Position numbers and translations under genes: made by a program. From Pseudomonadota bacterium (GTDB lineage Bacteria; Pseudomonadota; Gammaproteobacteria; Acidiferrobacterales; Acidiferrobacteraceae): 10,946 nt of DNA. Shown piece by piece: positions 1 through 5,853 of this stretch (its first letter is position 1; each line of letters starts with the position of its first letter). The stretch spans positions 1-10,946 of the forward strand of contig JAJYPQ010000096.1 in the NCBI GenBank assembly GCA_021795255.1, in the 5' to 3' direction. The notes below the pieces were generated by a model. That model was not told the DNA's origin. It made no database searches and saw only the letters and a list, made by a program, of their open reading frames with translations.

Positions 1-2
1 GG

Positions 3-506
3 CGGGGAACGGAGCAGGATCGCTTTTTACACAATCACCTGCTGGAGGCGCGTTGGTTCCTGAAGAGTCTCCAGAGCCGCAACGACACCCTTCTCAAGGT
101 CGCCCGAGTCATCGTCGATCGCCAACGGGCGTTTTTCGACCACGGGGCCGAGGCCATGAAGCCGCTCGTCTTGCATGATGTGGCAGGAGAGGTCGGCATG
201 CATGAATCCACTGTGTCGCGCGTGACAACAAACAAATATATGATGACCCCACGGGGCATATTTGAGCTCAAGTATTTCTTCTCGAGCCATGTCGCGACCG
301 CCGACGGCGGGATGTGCTCGGCAACTGCCATCCGCGCGCTGATTCGCAAGATTATCGAAAACGAACCGAGCGAAAAGCCCGTCAGTGATAGTAAGATCGC
401 GGATATTCTCGAAGAGCAAGGCATAAATATCGCGCGAAGAACCATTGCTAAATACAGGGAATCGCTCAGTATTCCTCCATCTAGTCAACGTAAGCCGTTG
501 GCCTAA
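3..506 (+). CDS. rpoN: RNA polymerase sigma-54 factor RpoN, C-terminal part (5' end outside window)
   Basis: Sigma-54 directs core RNA polymerase to -24/-12 promoters and needs an AAA+ activator to open DNA. About 167 C-terminal residues are visible, open from the window's left edge, so the N-terminal activator-interaction and core-binding parts lie outside. Seen: the helix-turn-helix region ([20 protein letters not shown]), then the highly conserved segment [15 protein letters not shown], and the RpoN box [12 protein letters not shown], which reads the -24 element, about 15 residues before the TAA stop. The sequence closely follows the enterobacterial protein to its end ([12 protein letters not shown]), so this is an intact C-terminus. 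An internal ATG at 156 is in frame but is not the start, because the upstream codons also encode family sequence. hpf follows 19 nt downstream, the standard arrangement. Confidence 0.97.
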   Translation, partial: RGTEQDRFLHNHLLEARWFLKSLQSRNDTLLKVARVIVDRQRAFFDHGAEAMKPLVLHDVAGEVGMHESTVSRVTTNKYMMTPRGIFELKYFFSSHVATADGGMCSATAIRALIRKIIENEPSEKPVSDSKIADILEEQGINIARRTIAKYRESLSIPPSSQRKPLA

Positions 507-510
507 CGCC

Positions 511-520
511 ACAGAGGGGA
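511..520 (+). promoter_or_regulatory. Shine-Dalgarno of hpf (decides its start)
   Basis: The purine-rich run acagagggga lies 5 nt before the ATG at 526. The open frame extends back to an ATG at 445 inside rpoN, but only the 526 start has a ribosome site and gives the family's normal N-terminus (MDITVSGHQIDIT). Confidence 0.7.
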
Positions 521-525
521 TCTAT

Positions 526-825
526 ATGGACATCACCGTTAGCGGGCACCAAATCGACATCACCTCTCCGCTGCGCGACTATGCGCTCGAGAAGATCGGG
601 CGAGTGCAGCGTCACTTCGACCACGTCATTACCGCCGACGTCGTGCTCCATGTCGAGAAAAAGCGTTTCAATGCCGAGGCCAACGTTCGGGCCAAAGGTG
701 CCGTGATCCACGCCGATGCCGCAGGCGACACCATGTATGCCGCCATCGACCTGCTCGTCGACAAGCTCGACCGCCAAGTCCTCAGGCACAAGGGAAAGGT
801 CATCGATCAGCATAGGCCCGGGTAG
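526..825 (+). CDS. hpf: Ribosome hibernation promoting factor, short form (HPF/YfiA family)
   Basis: This small protein binds the 30S decoding region in stationary phase or starvation and drives 70S ribosomes into inactive hibernating (100S) particles. The product is 99 residues, the size of the short HPF class (E. coli Hpf is 95), with no C-terminal dimerisation domain as in long HPF. Seen: the S30AE fold pattern, with N-terminal strand MDITVSGHQIDIT, helix SPLRDYALEKIGRVQRHF, basic strand VEKKRFNAEANVRAKG and helix DTMYAAIDLLVDKLDRQVLRHKGK. The start at 526 is chosen over the in-frame 445 ATG because of the Shine-Dalgarno and family N-terminus. It follows rpoN directly, as in most proteobacteria. 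In related loci ptsN follows; here hprK comes next. Confidence 0.95.
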   Translation: MDITVSGHQIDITSPLRDYALEKIGRVQRHFDHVITADVVLHVEKKRFNAEANVRAKGAVIHADAAGDTMYAAIDLLVDKLDRQVLRHKGKVIDQHRPG

Positions 826-847
826 CGGGAGAGGGAAACGGGCGGGG

Positions 848-856
848 TGATACAAT
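848..856 (+). promoter_or_regulatory. Possible extended -10 promoter for hprK
   Basis: The gap between hpf and hprK contains TGATACAAT, a TGn extension plus TACAAT (5 of 6 to TATAAT). No -35 is recognisable at the right spacing, which extended -10 promoters can tolerate. Transcription would start around 863, leaving a leader of roughly 20 nt. No clear Shine-Dalgarno precedes the hprK ATG. This is pattern matching only; the cluster may simply be read through from rpoN. Confidence 0.3.
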
Positions 857-883
857 GACCGTCCTTAGGCCATACCACCACTT

Positions 884-1831
884 ATGAGCACCATACTAAC
901 CGCAAAGGACGTCTATGAGGCTCAGCGCGAGACCCTCAAGCTCACCTGGCTTGCCGGCCACGACGGGTCCGGGCGCCTGCTTGAACTCGCGACCGCCCGG
1001 TTCCCGGGTATGGCCTTGGTGGGACACCTCAATTTCGTACACCCCAACCGCGTACAAGTCATAGGCACAGGCGAACTCGCCTATCTCAATGAGCACATTA
1101 CGCCTGTAGCGCGTAAGGAAGCGCTCGCTGACATATTCGGTTGCGCGTCCTCGGCCATCATCATTCTTGCCAATAACGAGACGCCCACCGACGACATGAG
1201 AGAGGCGGCCGAGGCCGCCTCTATGCCGCTCTTTGGCTCGCCCCTGCCGAGCCCGCGCCTCATTCACGACCTTCAGTTCTACCTGGCTCGGGCACTTGCC
1301 GAGCGGGAGGTCTTGCACGGTGTCTTTATGGAGGTCATGGGTCTTGGGGTATTCCTGATGGGGGAAAGCGGGATCGGTAAGAGCGAGCTGGCGCTCGAGC
1401 TTTTGAGCCGTGGACACCGCTTGATCGCCGACGACGCTTGCGAATTCTTCCGTATCGGGCCGGACGCCCTGCAGGGCCGCTGCCCCGATATGCTGTGCGA
1501 CTTCCTCGAGGTACGAGGGCTTGGGATACTGAATGTCCGGGCGATGTTCGGGGAAACCGCGGTGCGCCACGAAAAGACCTTGCATTTGATCGTTCGCTTA
1601 AAAGACCTCGCCTTAAACCCCCAGGCCAGTATCGATAGGCTACAGGCGGAACAAAAGACCCGGTCGATTCTCGGAATCGATGTCGCGGAGGTGGTGCTGT
1701 TCGTAGCGCCGGGACGCAATCTTGCGGTCCTGGTCGAGGTTGCAACCCGCGGTCATATCCTCCGTAGGCGGGGCATCAACGCCCTCGAGGACTTCGTGCG
1801 CCGCCAACAGCTGGCCATGAAGGCGCCATGA
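884..1831 (+). CDS. hprK: HPr kinase/phosphorylase
   Basis: A bifunctional enzyme that phosphorylates HPr on Ser46 (ATP or PPi dependent) and removes that phosphate by phosphorolysis, acting as a metabolic sensor. The product is 315 residues, normal for the family. Seen: N-terminal domain (about 1-130; QRETLKLTWLAGHDG is typical of proteobacterial members), the conserved His at 145 (LHGV), P-loop GESGIGKS at 160-167, the DD pair at 183-184 (LIADD), and the HprK signature FLEVRGLGILNVRAMFG near 207-223. All are intact, so it should be active. Its substrate HPr, with the target serine, lies in the same cluster. The stop overlaps the rapZ start (ATGA), implying translational coupling. No obvious Shine-Dalgarno precedes the start, but the N-terminus matches the family. 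Confidence 0.96.
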   Translation: MSTILTAKDVYEAQRETLKLTWLAGHDGSGRLLELATARFPGMALVGHLNFVHPNRVQVIGTGELAYLNEHITPVARKEALADIFGCASSAIIILANNETPTDDMREAAEAASMPLFGSPLPSPRLIHDLQFYLARALAEREVLHGVFMEVMGLGVFLMGESGIGKSELALELLSRGHRLIADDACEFFRIGPDALQGRCPDMLCDFLEVRGLGILNVRAMFGETAVRHEKTLHLIVRLKDLALNPQASIDRLQAEQKTRSILGIDVAEVVLFVAPGRNLAVLVEVATRGHILRRRGINALEDFVRRQQLAMKAP

Positions 1832-2703
1832 GCTTCATCATCATAAGCGGCCTCTCCGGCTCGGGAAAGAGTATCGCCTTGCAAGCCTTGGAGGACGTTG
1901 GCTTTTACTGCATCGACAATCTCCCTGCGGCCCTCTTGCCGCACTTCGCCAATCAAATGCACAGCGTCCGTTCGGACTTTTCGGACGTCGCGGTCGGGAT
2001 CGACGCCCGCAACCGGCTATTCCTGGATACGGCGCCCATGAACCTAGAGCGGCTACGCGCGCTCGGAGTCGACTACCGGATCATCTTCCTCGAAGCGGAC
2101 GAGGCCGTGCTCATGAAGCGCTTCAAGGAGACCCGGCGCCGCCACCCGCTCACCGACCCGCAAACGCCGCTTCTTGAGAGCATACGGCTCGAAAAGGCCC
2201 TGCTCGAGCCGCTCTCATCGTCGTGCACCCGCCGGATCGACACCACCCACACGAGCGCCCAGCAACTACGCCAGCTGATTTACGAGTTTGCCCGCGGCGC
2301 CAGCACCCGTGGCATCACGCTGTTGTTCGAGTCCTTTGGCTTCAAGCACGGCACCCCGCTGGATGCCGATTATGTGTTCGATGTCCGATGTTTGCCGAAC
2401 CCCTACTGGGAACAAGGCTTACGGGCGCTGAGCGGCCTGGATCCAGAGGTCGGGGCCTTCCTCGAACGCCACTCCGAGGTGGCGGCCATGAAAGAACATA
2501 TCGCTGATTTCCTGGCCCGCTGGCTGCCTGGCTTCGAGCAAGAAAATCGCAGCTATCTTACGGTGGCGATAGGCTGCACAGGCGGCCAACACCGCTCCGT
2601 GTACTTGGTCGAAAAATTAGCGGCCCATTTCCGCAAACAGGGTATTTATACCCAGATTCGGCACCGGGAGCTCACTGAAACCCGGCCGCGAGTGGCCTCT
2701 TAA
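1828..2703 (+). CDS. rapZ: RapZ, RNase adapter / nucleotide-binding protein
   Basis: In E. coli, RapZ binds the small RNA GlmZ and presents it to RNase E, tuning glucosamine-6-phosphate synthase. Outside enterobacteria its RNA partners are mostly unknown, so only the family is assigned. The product is 291 residues (E. coli 284). Seen: N-terminal P-loop GLSGSGKS at 8-15, followed by the family's DVGFYCIDNLPAALLPHF, and VGIDARN at 56-62. In the C-terminal domain are FGFKHGTPLDADYVFDVRCLPNP in two conserved blocks and GCTGGQHRSVYLVEKL at 249-264. The extreme C-terminus (IRHRELTETRPRVAS) is less basic than the E. coli RNA-binding tail. The start overlaps the hprK stop by 4 nt. This adjacency to hprK/HPr is the usual proteobacterial setting. 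Confidence 0.95.
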   Translation: MSFIIISGLSGSGKSIALQALEDVGFYCIDNLPAALLPHFANQMHSVRSDFSDVAVGIDARNRLFLDTAPMNLERLRALGVDYRIIFLEADEAVLMKRFKETRRRHPLTDPQTPLLESIRLEKALLEPLSSSCTRRIDTTHTSAQQLRQLIYEFARGASTRGITLLFESFGFKHGTPLDADYVFDVRCLPNPYWEQGLRALSGLDPEVGAFLERHSEVAAMKEHIADFLARWLPGFEQENRSYLTVAIGCTGGQHRSVYLVEKLAAHFRKQGIYTQIRHRELTETRPRVAS

Positions 2704-2746
2704 CGCGCGCCCGCTCGTCTTCCGCTCGACCTGCATTATGCTCATA

Positions 2747-2771
2747 CTAGGTCCTCGCACTGAGGCCCTAG
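2747..2771 (+). other. Inverted repeat between rapZ and the EIIA-like gene
   Basis: ctaggtcctc and gaggccctag form a 10-bp stem with a single T/C mismatch around a 5-nt loop (gcact), and both ends are CTAG. It lies 43 nt after the rapZ stop and 44 nt before the chosen EIIA-like start, in the longest gap of the plus-strand cluster (112 bp). No T-tract follows on the plus strand, so it is not a standard intrinsic terminator. It could act as an mRNA processing or stability element, or be chance. Confidence 0.4.
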
Positions 2772-2815
2772 CCGCCAGAGAGTCTGAAAATGCGTTTTAT
2801 GGGGGCTTTAACCGA

Positions 2816-3238
2816 ATGATAGGATTGCTTGTTCTCGCACAAAAGGACGTGGCCTTCGGCCTACTCGAGGCAGTCGATCACGTCTTAGGACAACGACCGC
2901 CGGCCTTGGTGGCCTTCCCCGTTCGTTACGATACGCCGCCGGATGAGCTCGCCCTCGCGCTTGGCAAAGCCATTCGGGCAGTCGACGACGGCGACGGAGT
3001 CCTGATATTGGCGGACATCTATGGCGCTACCCACATCAACGTGGCCTGCCGCCTGCTGGAACGCAAGCGGGTGGAATTGGTGACCGGACTCAATCTGCCT
3101 ATGTTGATCCGAGTACTCAATTACCGCGACCGGCCGCTTGACGAACTGATAGAGAAGGCCTTGAAGGGAGGCGTCGAAGGGATCGTTTGTGCAACGGAAT
3201 TTTGCCTTCTGGACAATGCGAAACATGAACTGCGTTGA
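2816..3238 (+). CDS. PTS mannose-type EIIA-like protein lacking the phospho-acceptor His
   Basis: EIIA(Man)-family proteins receive phosphate from HPr on a His near residue 10 and pass it to EIIB or regulate targets. The 140-residue product has the single-domain fold pattern: MIGLLVL strand, GLLEAVDHVLG helix, GDGVLILADIYGAT core, VELVTGLNLPMLIRVLNYRD (family hallmark), LIEKALKGGVEGI. The normal (V/I)THG motif reads LAQKD here, so the catalytic His is Gln9 (codon CAA, 2840-2842). The active-site Asp67 is kept, but the usual Pro of GATPxN is His73 (GATHIN). No EIIB, EIIC or EIID genes follow, so a regulatory role is more likely than transport. The start at 2816 is preferred over 2738 because it gives the family N-terminus and has ggggg about 10 nt upstream. 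Whether it can be phosphorylated elsewhere is unknown. Confidence 0.88.
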   Translation: MIGLLVLAQKDVAFGLLEAVDHVLGQRPPALVAFPVRYDTPPDELALALGKAIRAVDDGDGVLILADIYGATHINVACRLLERKRVELVTGLNLPMLIRVLNYRDRPLDELIEKALKGGVEGIVCATEFCLLDNAKHELR

Positions 3239-3494
3239 AGTCATCATCATCAACAAGCTCGGTATGCATGCGCGTGCCTCGGCGAAGCTCGTAAGCCTTG
3301 CCTCTTCCTTTGAATCGACCATCTCCGTCTCGCGCGACGGGCGCAGCGTAAACGGCAAGAGCATCATGGGTATCATGATGCTCGCCGCCGGCAAGGGCGC
3401 GACCATCAAGATCTGCGCCGACGGCCCAGACGAGTTGAAGGCGAGCAAGGCCCTGTGCCAGCTCATACAGTGCCGCTTCGGCGAGGACGCGTGA
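3225..3494 (+). CDS. ptsH: Phosphocarrier protein HPr
   Basis: HPr takes phosphate from EI on His15 and passes it to EIIA proteins. In organisms with HprK it is also phosphorylated on Ser46 as a regulatory mark. The product is 89 residues (E. coli 85). Seen: strand VEVIIINKLG, active-site GMHARASAKL with His15 (codon 3267-3269), and NGKSIMGIMML with Ser46 (codon 3360-3362), followed by GATIKICADGPDE. In-frame ATGs also exist at 3189 and 3216, but the 3225 start puts the two phosphorylation sites exactly at positions 15 and 46. It overlaps the EIIA-like gene by 14 nt and its TGA overlaps the ptsI ATG by one base, so the three genes are probably translationally coupled. Ser46 beside an intact hprK implies dual control. 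Confidence 0.95.
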   Translation: MNCVEVIIINKLGMHARASAKLVSLASSFESTISVSRDGRSVNGKSIMGIMMLAAGKGATIKICADGPDELKASKALCQLIQCRFGEDA

Positions 3495-5248
3495 TGCTTG
3501 CCCTACACGGCAAAGGCGTCAGCAGCGGGATCGCCATCGGCCGGGCTTATGTGCTAAAGCGGGAGCGGGTCAAGGTTCCGGAGTATGTCGTTCCCGCCCA
3601 CAGCATTGATCAGGAAATCCAACGCTTTTTGGCGGCTATCGAAGGCGCGCGCAAAGAGTTGAGCGAGATCCGCGACCATATCCCGGCCGAGGCGCCCGTC
3701 GAGGTCGCGAGCTTCATCGATACCCACCTGCTCATTCTTAGCGACACCATGGTCTCCGAGGCGCCCATTCGCGACATTCGCGACCACCAATGGAACGCGG
3801 AATTTGCCCTGAAGACCCAAAGCGATCGGCTGATCGCGGTGTTCGAGCGCATGGAAGACCCCTATCTGCGGAACAAAAAGATAGACGTGGCGCAAGTCGT
3901 CGAGCGGGTATTGCGCAACCTCCTAAACCCGGACGAGCGCGAAGACGACCCGGTTCCAACCGATCTCTTGGGGCGCATCGTGGTCGCAAACGATTTGGCG
4001 CCGGCTGACACCGTGGCCTTGAAAAGCAAGGGCATCGCGGCCTTCGTCACCAATTTAGGCGGCCCGATTTCCCACACTGCGATCCTGTCGCGCAGTCTCG
4101 GGATCCCGGCGATCGTCGCAGTCCACGGCGCGACCCGTTATATCGACAACGACGACCAGCTGATAGTGGACGGAAAACGCGGCATCCTGCTTGTCGGACC
4201 GGATGCCGTCGTAGTGGCCGAGTACGAAAGGCGCGCGCAAAAGATCGAACGCCTCCAGCGGGAGCTCGAGACCTTGCGGACCAGCGAGGCCATAAGTCGT
4301 AACGGGGTTCCGATACAACTTTTGGCGAACATCGAACTTCCTGAGGACCTTAATGCCGTTCAGCAAGTGCTCGCGAGCGGCATCGGGCTCTACCGGACGG
4401 AATTCCTGTTCATGAACCGCAAGGGTCCGCCCGACGAGAACGAGCAGTTCGAGGCCTACGCCAAGGTCGTCCGGGCCCTGCCCGGGCGACCCGTCACGAT
4501 CCGCACTCTCGATCTCGGCGCCGACAAGAGGGTCGATATCGAAACGCCGGTGACGACCATAAACCCAGCGCTCGGACTACGCGCCGTACGCCTCTGTTTA
4601 CAAGAGCTAGGGCTCTTTAAGCTGCAGTTGCGGGCTATCATCCGCGCCTCGGCCTTTGGGCAGGTCCGGCTCATGATCCCGATGCTGTCGAACGTGGATG
4701 AGATTTTTCGGGTCGTGGACCTTGTGCGCGAGGTACAGGGCCAATTACGCGAGGAAGGCGTTGCCTTCGATGGCCAAATGCCGATCGGCGGCATGATCGA
4801 GGTGCCGGCGGCGGCGGTGGCGGCCGATCTGTTCGCGGCCCATCTCGACTTTTTATCGATCGGCACCAACGACCTCATTCAATATACGCTTGCGATCGAC
4901 CGGGTCGACGATGCCGTCAATTATTTATACGATCCGCTACACCCCTCGGTCTTGCGGCTCATCGCCATGACCATAGAGGCTGGTCGTAAACAAGGGATCC
5001 CGGTCGCCATGTGCGGGGAAATGGCGGGCGATGCCCGCTATACGCGCTTATTGCTAGGCTTGGGTCTACGCGAATTCAGTATGCATCCTGCGGCTATGCT
5101 GGAGATCAAAAAGATCGTGCGCGAAAGCAACGTCGCCGATCTCGAGGTGCGGGCGGCGGAGGTTATGCGCGCCCGGGATTCACGCAGCCTCCAACGACTG
5201 GTTGAGGCCATGAATGGTGGAACAGATTCCGGAAACGGCGAGACCTAG
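3494..5248 (+). CDS. ptsI: PTS Enzyme I (phosphoenolpyruvate-protein phosphotransferase)
   Basis: EI autophosphorylates from phosphoenolpyruvate and passes the phosphate to HPr His15. It is a soluble dimer. The product is 584 residues (E. coli 575). Seen in order: N-terminal swivelling domain starting LHGKGVSSGIAIGRA, active site GGPISHTAILSRSLGIPAIV with phospho-His at 194, and the PEP-binding TIM-barrel motifs LYRTEFLFM (Arg301), IRTLDLGADK (Arg337), GGMIEVPAA, SIGTNDLIQYTLA (455-467) and MCGEMAGD with catalytic Cys507. There is no N-terminal GAF domain, so this is a plain EI rather than EI-Ntr (PtsP). Position 192 is Ile instead of the common Thr. The start at 3494 is preferred to the in-frame ATG at 3455 because it gives the family N-terminus and couples to the HPr stop (GTGATG). 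Its TAG stop shares CTAG with the convergent gene. Confidence 0.97.
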   Translation: MLALHGKGVSSGIAIGRAYVLKRERVKVPEYVVPAHSIDQEIQRFLAAIEGARKELSEIRDHIPAEAPVEVASFIDTHLLILSDTMVSEAPIRDIRDHQWNAEFALKTQSDRLIAVFERMEDPYLRNKKIDVAQVVERVLRNLLNPDEREDDPVPTDLLGRIVVANDLAPADTVALKSKGIAAFVTNLGGPISHTAILSRSLGIPAIVAVHGATRYIDNDDQLIVDGKRGILLVGPDAVVVAEYERRAQKIERLQRELETLRTSEAISRNGVPIQLLANIELPEDLNAVQQVLASGIGLYRTEFLFMNRKGPPDENEQFEAYAKVVRALPGRPVTIRTLDLGADKRVDIETPVTTINPALGLRAVRLCLQELGLFKLQLRAIIRASAFGQVRLMIPMLSNVDEIFRVVDLVREVQGQLREEGVAFDGQMPIGGMIEVPAAAVAADLFAAHLDFLSIGTNDLIQYTLAIDRVDDAVNYLYDPLHPSVLRLIAMTIEAGRKQGIPVAMCGEMAGDARYTRLLLGLGLREFSMHPAAMLEIKKIVRESNVADLEVRAAEVMRARDSRSLQRLVEAMNGGTDSGNGET

Positions 5249-5658
5249 CGCGCTCGGCGCGGCGCCTTCTGGGGCAAGAAGGGCCCGACCGGATCCGAGC
5301 GGGGGATCACCGTTCGCACAAAGGGCTCCTCGACATCCGAGACAAGACAGATGAGTCCGGTGCGATAACGTAAGCGCGTCGGACTAAAACCTTCCGAGCG
5401 GCGCGGCACAAAGGTCTTGCGGAGTAAGGCCACGGCGTTGATTTTGCGCAGACGAAACGGGCGCCAAAACGGAGGGAGCCGATCGGCCGAGGAATAACCC
5501 CCGACCTGATAGCAGTCGACGATGACCTCCCCGGTCCCATCCTCGTAGATGGCATGCGGCTCGACGACCCGGGCTTGAGTCTGGTCGCGATAGCGCAGAG
5601 CGCAGCAACGGCGCGCCTTTATGGCCTCGCTGAGTATGCTTAAAGCCTCGTCTGTCAT
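5245..5658 (-). CDS. Small stand-alone WYL-domain-like protein
   Basis: The 137-residue product resembles a WYL domain, an SH3-like ligand-sensing fold in transcriptional regulators and defence-associated proteins. Seen: ALSILSEAIKARRCCALRYRD (two blocks), RVVEPHAIYEDGTGEVIVDCYQVGG, and FWRPFRLRKINAVALL, matching the WYL pattern of an initial helix, Tyr strand, Arg/Pro strand, and F.L..I closing strand. I see no N-terminal helix-turn-helix, so it would be a sensor domain alone or act with a partner. The last 50 or so residues (from TFVPRR, ending KAPRRAR) are basic and unassigned. The start at 5658 is chosen over 5676 because AAGGAGG sits 8 nt upstream of it. It converges on ptsI and the stops overlap within CTAG. 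The ligand is unknown. Confidence 0.65.
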   Translation of the reverse strand: MTDEALSILSEAIKARRCCALRYRDQTQARVVEPHAIYEDGTGEVIVDCYQVGGYSSADRLPPFWRPFRLRKINAVALLRKTFVPRRSEGFSPTRLRYRTGLICLVSDVEEPFVRTVIPRSDPVGPFLPQKAPRRAR

Positions 5659-5666
5659 AATCCGCC

Positions 5667-5673
5667 CCTCCTT
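5667..5673 (-). promoter_or_regulatory. Strong Shine-Dalgarno of the WYL-like gene (decides its start)
   Basis: On the minus strand AAGGAGG, complementary to the 16S 3' end, lies 8 nt before the ATG at 5658. The upstream in-frame ATG at 5676 overlaps this site, so translation should begin at 5658 with MTDEALSIL. Confidence 0.75.
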
Positions 5674-5684
5674 CATTTTTGAGC

Positions 5685-5713
5685 ACTATCACCCGAAAAC
5701 CGGCCTCAGGCAA
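5685..5713 (-). promoter_or_regulatory. Putative sigma-70 promoter of the WYL-like gene
   Basis: On the minus strand TTGCCT (5708-5713; 4 of 6 to TTGACA) is followed after exactly 17 bp by GATAGT (5685-5690; 4 of 6 to TATAAT). The -10 ends 26 nt before the ATG at 5658, leaving room for the strong Shine-Dalgarno. This is a consensus match by eye only. Confidence 0.4.
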
Positions 5714-5764
5714 TGCCGCCCGGCGCCGACTTACGGGGGCCCATATCCATACTATAGTCGTTCG

Positions 5765-5803
5765 CGCACAAAGCGGGGGGCGTCGCGCCGCCCGCTTTGT
5801 GCG
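5765..5803. terminator. Long hairpin downstream of the flavoprotein gene, no T-tract
   Basis: cgcacaaagcggg (5765-5777) is perfectly complementary to cccgctttgtgcg (5791-5803). Inside the loop, ggcg (5779-5782) and cgcc (5786-5789) pair again around tcg, so only one G/G mismatch interrupts a 17-bp stem. It lies about 50 nt past the flavoprotein stop (minus strand) and upstream of the WYL promoter. Neither strand has a following T-run, so it is not a classic intrinsic terminator. It may still block transcription, protect the 3' end, or be a repeated extragenic palindrome. Confidence 0.5.
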
Positions 5804-5853
5804 GCTTAAGGGTGGATAGGAGTCATAAGGCCGCGCTCGGTCTCAAACGAGGG

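Noticed and set aside
896..1585. 229-codon open frame on the minus strand
   Set aside because: It lies entirely opposite hprK, has no family motif or ribosome site, and is explained by high-GC codon bias leaving the antisense frame open.
2738..2815. 26-residue N-terminal extension of the EIIA-like protein
   Set aside because: EIIA-Man proteins start directly at the first strand (MIGxLxV); the extension covers the hairpin and does not resemble coding sequence of the family.
2816..3238. EIIA-like gene as a decaying pseudogene
   Set aside because: The frame is intact, the fold-defining motifs are well conserved and it is coupled to HPr; only the active-site residues differ, which looks like functional change rather than decay.
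5751..5758. 8-bp palindrome actatagt upstream of the WYL gene as an operator
   Set aside because: It is short, occurs once, and lies well upstream of the proposed promoter, so chance is likely.
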